Positions 1 through 6,760 of a stretch of DNA of 30,920 nt are shown here, piece by piece (the stretch's first letter is position 1; every line of letters begins with the position of its first letter). A program made the translations under genes and the position numbers. The notes under the pieces were generated by a model that had not been told where the DNA came from, did no database searches, and saw nothing but the letters and a program-made list of their open reading frames with translations. Source of the stretch: Colimorpha_A sp045533115 (GTDB lineage Bacteria; Bacillota; Clostridia; Oscillospirales; CAG-272); NCBI GenBank assembly GCA_045533115.1, contig JAZSHF010000057.1:1-30920 (forward strand), in the 5' to 3' direction.

Positions 1-1
1 C

Positions 2-610
2 AAGCCGCCCTTTATGCCGACGCATCCGTCGCACGACCATCAAAACGATACGCTTGCAAACGCGCTTGCTTTCTATTTTGAACGCAAAGGAATACCTTTC
101 GTTTTCCGCGCTGTAAACCGTCTTGACCGTGACACGAGCGGCGTCGTTCTTGTTGCGAAAAGCAAAAATTCCGCATTTGTTCTTGCAAGGCAGATCGCCG
201 AGTTTCGTGTCGAGAAGAAATATATTGCGGTCGTCGGCGGAGATATTGAGAAATTCGGACGTATCGTGGGCAACATAAGACGCGTAGAGGACGGTAAAAT
301 GAAGCGCGGAGTTTATCCCGACGGGCAGTACGCCTTGACGGAATACGAGGTTTTAGGCGCCAAAAACGGGCTTTCTACTCTGCTCGTCACGCCGAAAACG
401 GGGCGGACACATCAGATACGCGTACATTTATCGCACATCGGTCATCCGATAATAGGTGATACCCTTTACGGCGACGAGATCGGCTCCCCGCTTATCTGCC
501 GTCAGGCGCTTCACGCTTATTCTCTTACCTTTACGCTTCCCTCAAATAACGAAATGATAACTGTAACTGCACCGTTACCTACCGATATGGCGGCAATAGG
601 ATGTTTATGA
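2..610 (+). CDS. RluA-family pseudouridine synthase (5' end outside the window)
   Basis: It converts uridine to pseudouridine in rRNA or tRNA. The frame is open from base 2, where it reads KPPFMPTHPSHDH, the family's usual N-terminal segment just before the catalytic domain, so the true start lies upstream. The signature RLDRDTSG is visible about 40 residues in, and the Asp of RLD is the family's catalytic nucleophile. GRTHQIRVHLSHIGHPIIGD is the conserved RNA-contacting motif. The part seen is about 202 residues, against roughly 290-310 for full-length members. The stop overlaps the start region of the next gene, so the two are probably co-transcribed. Which RNA position is modified cannot be read from the sequence. 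Confidence 0.93.
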   Translation, partial: KPPFMPTHPSHDHQNDTLANALAFYFERKGIPFVFRAVNRLDRDTSGVVLVAKSKNSAFVLARQIAEFRVEKKYIAVVGGDIEKFGRIVGNIRRVEDGKMKRGVYPDGQYALTEYEVLGAKNGLSTLLVTPKTGRTHQIRVHLSHIGHPIIGDTLYGDEIGSPLICRQALHAYSLTFTLPSNNEMITVTAPLPTDMAAIGCL

Positions 611-1719
611 GTACAATTAAGAGCTACTTCAAAAAAGCAATAAGGAACACGCCTTTATGGGCAAGGATATCGCTTTGCCTCGGTTTGTTTTCGGGAATAC
701 TGTATCTTATTTTTTTGATCTCTCCCGAATTTTCCGATTTCTTCAACAGGTACCCTGCGGCGTTTTTGCGCGCGCTTATTGCTAAAATAACGGGCACCCT
801 TCCCTTTTCGGTCGCCGAGACGGTAATTATGCTTCTGCCGATAATAATCACGCTCGTTGTTATCAAAATAATAAAATCGGCAAGGGGAGAGCTTAAGGAA
901 ACCTTCAAGATGTTCGTTTCGATGATCGCGGTGCTTTCGCTCTTTTTCACAAGCTTTTCTCTTATGTTCGCGTCGGGCTACCGCGGATCGACCCTTGATA
1001 AAAAGCTCGGGCTTGAAAGAACTGCGGTGAGCGCTGCCGAGCTTGACAAGACTGCAAGGGTTCTTCTTTCCGAGCTTACCGAGCTTGTACCGCAAATTGC
1101 GTTTACGCCGAGCGGAAGCTCCGCTATGCCGTATTCGTTATTTGAAATGGACGACAGGCTTCAGGACGCTTATATCAAGGCGGGCAATAAATACGACTTC
1201 TTACCGACGTTCCGAAGCACCGTAAAGCCGATTATTCTGAGCGAACCGATGACATACACTCACATTTCGGGAATTTACACTTTCTTCACGGGTGAAAGCA
1301 ATATTAACACGAATTTCCCCGACTACACGCTCCCCTACACCGCCGCTCACGAGCTTGCACATCAGCGAGGAATCGCGCGCGAGGACGAAGCGAATTTCGT
1401 TGCGTTTCTCGTTTGCATTGAAAGCGATGACGTCTATATAAGATACAGCGGATATATGAACCTGTTTGAGTATGTTCTGTCTGCACTTTACGAGGCGGAC
1501 AGCAAGGCTTATAACGCGCTTGTGGGCGAAATGGGTAACGCACTCATCGGTGAGATCGTCGCTTACAACAAGTTTTTCGACAAGTACCGCGACAATATTG
1601 TTGCCGACGTAAGCGGCTCTATGAATGACAATTATCTGCAATCACAGGGACAGGCGGCGGGATCACGCAGCTACGGAATGGTAGTCGATCTTGCGGTGGC
1701 GTATTATAAGGGTAAATAA
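601..1719 (+). CDS. DUF3810 membrane protein with a zinc-protease-like HELAH motif
   Basis: This 372-residue protein begins with three predicted membrane helices (about residues 22-40, 70-90 and 103-123). A domain carrying HELAH (H250, E251, H254) then EDEA (E261-E263) follows. This arrangement fits a gluzincin-like zinc site on the outer face of the membrane and matches DUF3810, a family with no established substrate. The start is ATG 601, which overlaps the previous stop, or ATG 607, which has better spacing from the AGG at 598-600. The gene follows the pseudouridine synthase with an 8-10 base overlap and is ended by the hairpin at 1723. Protease activity is inferred from the motif only. 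Confidence 0.85.
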   Translation: MFMSTIKSYFKKAIRNTPLWARISLCLGLFSGILYLIFLISPEFSDFFNRYPAAFLRALIAKITGTLPFSVAETVIMLLPIIITLVVIKIIKSARGELKETFKMFVSMIAVLSLFFTSFSLMFASGYRGSTLDKKLGLERTAVSAAELDKTARVLLSELTELVPQIAFTPSGSSAMPYSLFEMDDRLQDAYIKAGNKYDFLPTFRSTVKPIILSEPMTYTHISGIYTFFTGESNINTNFPDYTLPYTAAHELAHQRGIAREDEANFVAFLVCIESDDVYIRYSGYMNLFEYVLSALYEADSKAYNALVGEMGNALIGEIVAYNKFFDKYRDNIVADVSGSMNDNYLQSQGQAAGSRSYGMVVDLAVAYYKGK

Positions 1720-1722
1720 ATG

Positions 1723-1757
1723 AAAAAAGCAAGAATGTTTACGTTCTTGCTTTTTTA
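1723..1757. terminator. Rho-independent terminator after the DUF3810 gene
   Basis: A perfect stem, A6-GCAAGAA paired with TTCTTGC-T6, encloses an 8-base loop and sits 4 bases after the stop. It has A and T runs on both sides, so it could act in both directions. Confidence 0.85.
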
Positions 1758-1758
1758 C

Positions 1759-1885
1759 TAACTTTTCTTTTCTCGTGAAAAGAAAAGTTACAAAAGAAAC
1801 CACGCCAAGGGGAAAACCGTTTGAATTTTGCAAATGCAAAATTCTGCACACGTTTTCCCCCTTGGAACCCCCTTTCGATTTAAGG
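1759..1885 (+). repeat. Structured intergenic repeat, copy 1
   Basis: About 125 bp built of hairpins. The first is a 14-bp perfect stem (1759-1790). The second is an inner stem GAATTTTGC/GCAAAATTC with loop AAAT (1823-1844). The second lies inside an outer stem CCAAGGGGAAAAC (1805-1817) paired with GTTTTCCCCCTTGG (1852-1865), with one bulged C. A second copy lies in inverse orientation at 26585-26705. No reading frame is evident. It fills most of the gap between the DUF3810 terminator and the SLOG gene; nothing else is apparent in 1886-1941. Confidence 0.8.
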
Positions 1886-1941
1886 ATTATTTGAAACATC
1901 ATTTGTAGGGTGCGCGGTATAAAGCTATTAACTTCATATTG

Positions 1942-2409
1942 TCAAGGAAATTTTATGATATTTCTGCCTTTCTTTACAGTATAATCAAGCGCGAGCTTTG
2001 TTCCGCTTTTCCGCGTAGTAGGAGCGCAGGCTTCGTCATAGTAGACTACGCAAACGCGGCTTCTGTCTATCATTTCGCGGTTACGCTCAACGTATGCGGT
2101 TCTGCCCGCACCTATTACTTTTTCCGGATAATAGGTTTCATCGTAAAATTGAAGAAGATACGCCGTATAATGATCGTCAATATACGGAAATTCCGCCCGC
2201 ACATAAATTCTCTTTATATGCTGATATTTATCTTTGATTTCGGTCACTATTTCAAGACATAGTTTATCAAAGCGGCTGCCGCTGCCAAATAAAAAGGTAT
2301 CGACTTTTTCTTCAGTAATCAGTCTTTCTATCGTTTCTCTTAATTTGGATTTAAGTCCTTCGGTTTCGTTTATTTCTCTGTGACCGATAAAGCAACAACT
2401 GTTTTTCAT
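1942..2409 (-). CDS. SLOG-family (DUF1273/YpsA-like) protein
   Basis: This 155-residue protein has a Rossmann-like SLOG fold. It opens with CCFIGHRE (residues 5-12), has a glycine motif GSGSRFD (42-48) where the family binds a nucleotide or derived ligand, and a late RNREMIDRS motif (109-117) before a strand reading VVYYDE. SLOG proteins are nucleotide or NAD-derivative sensors or ligand-processing enzymes, but the ligand here is unknown. The start is ATG 2409 with GGGAG upstream. A TTG six codons earlier is in frame, but it lies in the GGGAG region itself. The gene is divergent from a small XRE regulator, and its promoter is covered by repeated AGTAAATACTTCT sites. Confidence 0.82.
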   Translation of the reverse strand: MKNSCCFIGHREINETEGLKSKLRETIERLITEEKVDTFLFGSGSRFDKLCLEIVTEIKDKYQHIKRIYVRAEFPYIDDHYTAYLLQFYDETYYPEKVIGAGRTAYVERNREMIDRSRVCVVYYDEACAPTTRKSGTKLALDYTVKKGRNIIKFP

Positions 2410-2481
2410 AGTAAATACTTCTCCCAAGTAAATGTTTTTTTACTTATTATACATCATCTTTCACTCAAAGTAAATACTTCT
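2410..2481. promoter_or_regulatory. Repeated operator-like sites between the SLOG and XRE genes
   Basis: The 13-mer AGTAAATACTTCT occurs exactly at 2410-2422 and 2469-2481, and its core AGTA-AA-TACT is an inverted repeat. Between the two, AAGTAAA (2426-2432) and TTTACTT (2439-2445) form a further inverted pair. The sites overlap the -35 box, the transcription start region and the ribosome-binding region of the SLOG gene. That is the layout expected of repression by the neighbouring XRE protein. The regulator assignment is inference. Confidence 0.6.
2446..2474 (-). promoter_or_regulatory. Promoter of the SLOG gene
   Basis: Read on the minus strand: TTTACT, a 17-base spacer, then TATAAT. The -35 box lies inside the upstream copy of the AGTAAATACTTCT repeat (2469-2481). 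Confidence 0.65.
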
Positions 2482-2552
2482 GCAATTATGGACTATAATA
2501 ATTAGCTCTTATTTTCGGTAAAATATACTTATGAACGAAAAGGGGCAATAAA

Positions 2553-2783
2553 ATGAAAACTGAATTTCCTGATAAGTATATTACTCTTGGCTTGAAAATC
2601 GCATATTACAGAAGAAAAGCCGGATACACGCAGGAATATTTTGCGGAGCTTATAGACAAAAGCGTTAGTTTTGTTGGTCAAGTCGAAGGCACCGGCACTG
2701 TGCGCGGCGTTTCGCTTGAGACATTATTCAAAATTGCTCAGGTATTAAAAATATCCCCTGCAAAGCTTCTTGAAGAAGATTAA
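2553..2783 (+). CDS. XRE-family helix-turn-helix regulator, 76 residues
   Basis: A single Cro/C1-type HTH domain fills the protein (about residues 10-72). GLKIAYYRRKAGYTQEYFAE is helix 1 and the start of the HTH, SVSFVGQVEGTGTVRG covers the recognition helix, and LKISPAKLLEED is the usual C-terminal end. There is no ligand or catalytic domain. A good AGGGG ribosome binding site precedes ATG 2553. It is divergent from the SLOG gene and is the natural candidate to bind the repeated sites in the shared control region. A TATAAT at 2494-2499 or TAAAAT at 2519-2524 could be its -10 box, but neither has a convincing -35. Confidence 0.88.
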   Translation: MKTEFPDKYITLGLKIAYYRRKAGYTQEYFAELIDKSVSFVGQVEGTGTVRGVSLETLFKIAQVLKISPAKLLEED

Positions 2784-2794
2784 TTCTAATAATT

Positions 2795-2828
2795 AAACCT
2801 CTCTGTTTTAATTGACAGAGAGGTTTTT
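2795..2828 (+). terminator. Terminator after the XRE gene
   Basis: A 12-bp perfect stem, AAACCTCTCTGT paired with ACAGAGAGGTTT, with an 8-base loop and trailing T's. Confidence 0.85.
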
Positions 2829-2858
2829 CGTAGGGCGTGGGCTTGCTCACGCCCTACG
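2829..2858. repeat. Palindromic intergenic repeat (GTAGGGCGTG type)
   Basis: CGTAGGGCGTG (2829-2839) pairs perfectly with CACGCCCTACG (2848-2858), and the loop can extend the stem through a G-T pair. It resembles the GTAGGG palindromes scattered between genes in gut Firmicutes, and shorter GTAGGG relics occur at 1906 and 4873. No function is assigned. Confidence 0.6.
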
Positions 2859-2905
2859 ATGTGTCAAACGGTCGCCGTATACCGAATAGATGGAACGTGA
2901 TGGGG

Positions 2906-2934
2906 TTGACTTTAACCTTTTATTATGTTACAAT
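2906..2934 (+). promoter_or_regulatory. Promoter of the first ABC-F gene
   Basis: TTGACT, 17 bases, TACAAT with an upstream TG (extended -10). The 5' leader to ATG 2970 would be about 30 bases. Confidence 0.8.
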
Positions 2935-2969
2935 GTTCGGGTGTGTAAAAAATGAAATGAGGATATATA

Positions 2970-4583
2970 ATGATTACAGTTACTGATCTCAGCTTTCAGT
3001 TTGGCGGTCAGCTTTTATTTAAGGACGTTGACCTCAAGTTTACCCCCGGCAACTGCTACGGTATAATCGGTGCTAACGGTGCAGGAAAGTCGACCTTTCT
3101 CAAAATTCTTTGCGGTGAGCTTGATCCGACGAAGGGTGCAGTTTCGATTCCCGACACGGTCAGAATGTCGGTATTACGTCAGGACCACTTCGCGTTTGAC
3201 GAATTTACCGTTCTTGATACCGTCATTCAGGGTAACAAGCGTCTTTACGACATTATGAAGGAAAAGGACGCCATCTACGCAAAGGAGGATTTCACCGACG
3301 AGGACGGAATCCGCGCATCGGAGCTTGAAGGCGAGTTTGCCGAGCTTAACGGCTGGGAGGCAGAGTCCGACGCGTCGAAGCTTCTTCAGGGCTTGGGTCT
3401 ATCCGATGCTATCCTTTATGATTATATGTCGACCTTGAAAGAAAGCGAGAAGGTCAAGGTACTTCTTGCACAGGCGCTTTTCGGAAATCCCGATATTATT
3501 CTTCTCGACGAGCCGACGAACGGTCTTGACATTGACGCCGTCAGATGGCTTGAGGACTTCCTTGCCGACTATTTCGGTACTGTGCTTGTCGTTTCTCACG
3601 ACCGTCACTTCCTTAACAACGTCTGTACCAACATCGTGGATATCGACTACGGCTCTATCAAGATGTACGTCGGTAACTACGAGTTCTGGTACGAGTCCAG
3701 TCAGCTTATGCAACGACTTATAAAGCAGCAGAACAAGAAGAACGAGGACAAAATACGCGAGCTTCAGGCGTTCATTTCGCGCTTCTCGGCAAACAAGAGT
3801 AAATCCCGTCAGGCAACGGCGAGAAGAAAGCTGCTTGACAAGATCGCGCTTGAGGAGATTCCCGCGTCGAGCAGACGTTACCCGTTTATCGGCTTTGATA
3901 TGGATCGCGAGGCGGGTAAGGACATTCTTTTCGTTAACGATCTTACAAAGACCGAAAACGGCGAGATAATGTTCAAAAACCTGAGTTTCACCGTCAACAA
4001 GGGCGATAAGATCGCGTTCGTCGGTAACGAGCAGGCGATAACCGCGCTTTTCCGCGTTCTTATGGAAGAAACCGAGCCCGACAGCGGCTCATTTAAGTGG
4101 GGCATCAGTATCACGAAGTCCTACTTCCCTCACGACAACTCCGAGTATTTTAACGGCTGTCACGATTCCATTCTCGACTGGATGCGCCGTTATTCAAAGG
4201 ATCAGACCGAAACGTACTTGCGCGGCTTCCTCGGCAGAATGCTTTTCTCGAACGAGAGCGTTTTCAAGGAAGTAAACGTTCTTTCGGGTGGAGAAAAGGT
4301 CAGATGTATGTTCTCGCGTATGATGCTTTTCGGCTCAAACGTACTTCTTCTCGACCAGCCGACTGACCACCTCGACCTTGAATCCATTACCGCAGTCAAC
4401 CACGGTCTTGATAATTTCAAGGGCAACGTGCTTTTCACATCTCACGACTATGAGATCGTTAACACCGTTGCGAACAGAATTATTGAGATACGCGACGACG
4501 GCACTTACGTTGACCGTCAAGGCAACTACGACGATTTCGTAGAGTACAAGAAGGCACAGGGCATACTCAATATTACGCTTTGA
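2970..4583 (+). CDS. ABC-F ATPase of the YbiT/YkpA subgroup
   Basis: This 537-residue soluble protein has two ABC domains joined by a charged linker (about 235-295) and no membrane segment. ABC-F proteins act on the ribosome. The sequence aligns by eye with Bacillus YkpA and E. coli YbiT (FTPGNCYGIIGANGAGKSTF, GEFAELNGWEAESDASKLLQ, RFSANKSKSRQATARRKLLD). NBD1 has an intact Walker A (34-42) and DEPTNGLD (180-187), but its signature reads LKESE (156-160) in place of LSGGQ. NBD2 has an intact LSGGE (438-442), but a Walker A degenerate at GNEQAITA (352-359) and DQPTDHLD (462-469), with Gln where the catalytic Glu is expected. One ATP site is therefore intact and the other degenerate. A GAGGA ribosome binding site precedes the start. 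It appears monocistronic. Confidence 0.93.
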   Translation: MITVTDLSFQFGGQLLFKDVDLKFTPGNCYGIIGANGAGKSTFLKILCGELDPTKGAVSIPDTVRMSVLRQDHFAFDEFTVLDTVIQGNKRLYDIMKEKDAIYAKEDFTDEDGIRASELEGEFAELNGWEAESDASKLLQGLGLSDAILYDYMSTLKESEKVKVLLAQALFGNPDIILLDEPTNGLDIDAVRWLEDFLADYFGTVLVVSHDRHFLNNVCTNIVDIDYGSIKMYVGNYEFWYESSQLMQRLIKQQNKKNEDKIRELQAFISRFSANKSKSRQATARRKLLDKIALEEIPASSRRYPFIGFDMDREAGKDILFVNDLTKTENGEIMFKNLSFTVNKGDKIAFVGNEQAITALFRVLMEETEPDSGSFKWGISITKSYFPHDNSEYFNGCHDSILDWMRRYSKDQTETYLRGFLGRMLFSNESVFKEVNVLSGGEKVRCMFSRMMLFGSNVLLLDQPTDHLDLESITAVNHGLDNFKGNVLFTSHDYEIVNTVANRIIEIRDDGTYVDRQGNYDDFVEYKKAQGILNITL

Positions 4584-4603
4584 TACAAAAAACAGCCACT
4601 TTG

Positions 4604-4790
4604 GCATACCTGCCATAGGGCAGGTATGCAGTTATGATCGCCTTCGGCGAGTTTAGAGTTATAATTGGCTACGTCAAGTTATGATGCGCCTACGGCACAG
4701 TTTGAAGTAATCGGGCGATCATATCATAACGTTTGCAAAGCAAACTCATAACGGCGAGTTAATAACGAGCCTCATAACTCATAACTAAAA
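4604..4790. repeat. Cluster of short palindromes in the gap after the ABC-F gene
   Basis: The gap 4584-4919 has no gene. It opens with an 11-bp stem GCATACCTGCC/GGCAGGTATGC (4604-4629). TCGCC-TTC-GGCGA (4638-4650) and GTTTGC-AAA-GCAAAC (4731-4745) follow. The words GTTATGAT (left half) and ATCATAAC or CTCATAAC (right half) recur in opposite orientations, so the whole stretch is an imperfect long inverted repeat. It looks like a composite intergenic repeat element. Function unknown. Confidence 0.6.
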
Positions 4791-4822
4791 TCGCGTTTGT
4801 GTCCACAAATGCAGTGCTTGTC

Positions 4823-4865
4823 AAGAAAAAAAGGACGAGGAATTTTAACAATTCTTCGTCCTTTT
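4823..4865 (-). terminator. Terminator of the M23-like gene
   Basis: On the minus strand a 16-bp stem with one G-T pair (AAAAGGACGA...TCGTCCTTTT) and a 5-base loop is followed by a run of seven T's. It can also serve as a + strand terminator. Confidence 0.8.
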
Positions 4866-4898
4866 CCTGTTGGTAGGGCTATCCTGCTCTATCGCGGG

Positions 4899-4920
4899 CA
4901 CCCCCTCGGGGTGTTTTTTT
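4899..4920 (+). terminator. Short hairpin with T7 tract
   Basis: CACCCC-CTC-GGGGTG followed by seven T's on the + strand. It protects the 3' end of the convergent M23-like gene from read-through, and its T tract touches that gene's stop codon. Confidence 0.6.
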
Positions 4921-6575
4921 CATTTAATTCCGATTGCCTCGGCGACTGTACTGTTTACAGAAACGCCTTCAGTTTCATAATTGTAGTAACGAACGGGGGT
5001 ATCGTATACGTAAAGCCCGAAATGGAGCGTGGTTCCCGTACAGAAGCCTGTGCTTCCAACGATACCGAGAACCGTTCCCTTTCCTATCTCCTGACCGACC
5101 GTTACGTTAGTCGAGCTAAGGTGAGCGTAAAGCGACTTGAGTCCGCCGCCGTGCTCAACTATGACCGTTTTTCCCGAGAGAGTCGTTTCGCCGACGTATA
5201 CTACCTTACCCGGCAGGCACGCCTTGACGGAATCGCCGTCCTTGACGTAATAATTTACACCCTCGTGCTGATATTTTATTCCCGCATAGGAGAGAATTAT
5301 ATCTATTCCGAAGCCGCTTCTGATCTTTCTCGTCGTCGGGTCGATTATCAGGTTGTCGCTCATCCAGTAGAGCTTATCCTCGTGTGCGGTAAGATACGGT
5401 GCTACCGCCTCGTTGAACGCGGCGATTGTATCTGCGTTACGAAGCTCCTCGACGGTTTCCTTCGGGATATTCTGGTTATCCTTACCCGTCGCTCTCTTGG
5501 TAAGCGCTACCGAAAGGTCACGCGAGGTATCGCCGTAGGTAAAGGTAAAGGTGTAGTTTAGCGCACCGCCGTTTTTAGCCTCGTCCTTAAGTGAGAACGG
5601 AATAATTGCGTGGTAATATCCGCCGTACTCATAGAACACCGGCTCGGCACTGAGCGCGGGCTGAGAGGTGAAGCCGATGAGCGAGGGATCCACTATGTTC
5701 TTTGCGGATACGATGACAAAATCGCCGTAACGCACCACGTTATGCTCGCTCAAATAGAACACAGGGGGAGACTGTACGTTTGCGGTAAATAGGTACTCGC
5801 CCTCTCCGTAATTGTTCTTGTTGTCGGATTTGTACCACTTTGCAGTAAGCTTTACGTCATATACGGTATTATCCGCAAACAGGTTAGGATCGATATTTTC
5901 GTAGACGTCGTCAAATACCGTCTCTCCCGCCTGATTTTTGATCACTGCATAAATATAATCGGGGGCAATATTGAATTCGAGCTGAAGTCCGCCCGAAACG
6001 ACGCAGGTCTGGCTTCCCGTCGCCTTATTTATATCACCGTCGGCATAAGAGCCGTTTATGCCGATATACTTCCAGTTCATCGAAGACGGAAGCACGTTGT
6101 TTGTGGTTCCGACGTTGAGGATCGGCTGAGAAGCATTCGGGAATACGTCGGTTGCGAATTCGGTTTTAAGGAATTTGACCGCATTTTTCTTTGCAATCTT
6201 GAAAAGCTTGCCGTTTCCGTCGCGGTAGTAGCAACTTGACGGATTCGAGCTCATATAATAGGTGTACTCCGAAACGTCGTTGTAGCTTGAATATGCTACC
6301 TTATACACCGCATAGCTTGAAGCTCCCGACGGAAGCGAGGAAACTCTTTTTGCGCCCTTATGCATACCGATAAGCGCGCCGTAAAGCTCTTTGCTTCCTT
6401 TATCAGACTTATTGAAGGTATCGGCTTCACCGCTCGGGGTAGTCATCACGAGCTTCGACACCGAACCCTCGGTTACGGGATTTGCCTTTGAGTATATATA
6501 AGACGACAGCGCTATTAACGTAGGCATAACGAGTATTGCCGCGACTATCGCGAGGGTTATGATCTTATTCTTCAT
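4920..6575 (-). CDS. Membrane-anchored protein with a degenerate M23/LytM domain
   Basis: The 551 residues begin with an N-terminal signal anchor (5-27). A large extracellular region of about 370 residues that I do not recognise follows, and it may contain Ig-like beta domains near 200-360. A C-terminal M23 domain (about 415-535) ends the protein. Of the M23 residues, the Asp of HxxxD (D425), the catalytic-side His in YAHLS (H485) and the zinc His in LHF (H518) are present. The first zinc His is replaced by Gly (G421), and the first His of HxH by Thr (T516). As in EnvC or Bacillus SpoIIQ, this suggests a peptidoglycan-binding or scaffold role without hydrolase activity. The GAAAGGTG ribosome binding site and a strong promoter at 6630-6658 support the start. 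Confidence 0.85.
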   Translation of the reverse strand: MKNKIITLAIVAAILVMPTLIALSSYIYSKANPVTEGSVSKLVMTTPSGEADTFNKSDKGSKELYGALIGMHKGAKRVSSLPSGASSYAVYKVAYSSYNDVSEYTYYMSSNPSSCYYRDGNGKLFKIAKKNAVKFLKTEFATDVFPNASQPILNVGTTNNVLPSSMNWKYIGINGSYADGDINKATGSQTCVVSGGLQLEFNIAPDYIYAVIKNQAGETVFDDVYENIDPNLFADNTVYDVKLTAKWYKSDNKNNYGEGEYLFTANVQSPPVFYLSEHNVVRYGDFVIVSAKNIVDPSLIGFTSQPALSAEPVFYEYGGYYHAIIPFSLKDEAKNGGALNYTFTFTYGDTSRDLSVALTKRATGKDNQNIPKETVEELRNADTIAAFNEAVAPYLTAHEDKLYWMSDNLIIDPTTRKIRSGFGIDIILSYAGIKYQHEGVNYYVKDGDSVKACLPGKVVYVGETTLSGKTVIVEHGGGLKSLYAHLSSTNVTVGQEIGKGTVLGIVGSTGFCTGTTLHFGLYVYDTPVRYYNYETEGVSVNSTVAEAIGIK

Positions 6576-6603
6576 ATTTTTACACCTTTCGGGTTATTTT
6601 CTT

Positions 6604-6632
6604 ACAAGTATATATATTTCGACAAGTATATT
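6604..6632. promoter_or_regulatory. Direct repeats in the leader of the M23-like gene
   Basis: ACAAGTATAT occurs at 6604-6613 and again at 6623-6632. The 19-base period is about two helical turns. The second copy overlaps the -10 box of the minus-strand promoter. It is a possible operator, with no regulator identified. Confidence 0.35.
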
Positions 6633-6658
6633 ATACACCACTCTCCCCCCTCGGTCAA
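6630..6658 (-). promoter_or_regulatory. Promoter of the M23-like gene
   Basis: Minus strand: TTGACC, 17 bases, TATAAT, giving a 5' leader of roughly 50 bases. Confidence 0.82.
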
Positions 6659-6702
6659 GACATATAACAAAAAATATTATCGAAGAAATTTCGTGATTAC
6701 TG

Positions 6703-6731
6703 TTGGAATTGGCTGCAAAATATGATATAAT
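6703..6731 (+). promoter_or_regulatory. Promoter of the ogg operon
   Basis: TTGGAA, 17 bases, TATAAT with an extended -10 (TGATATAAT). It is divergent from the M23 promoter. Confidence 0.8.
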
Positions 6732-6760
6732 GATATGAATACCTTTTCAGGAGCCTTCCG

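Noticed and set aside
4797..5561. Long plus-strand open frame opposite the M23-like gene
   Set aside because: Antisense shadow of a gene with a good signal anchor, domain and promoter. It lacks a ribosome binding site and recognisable motifs.
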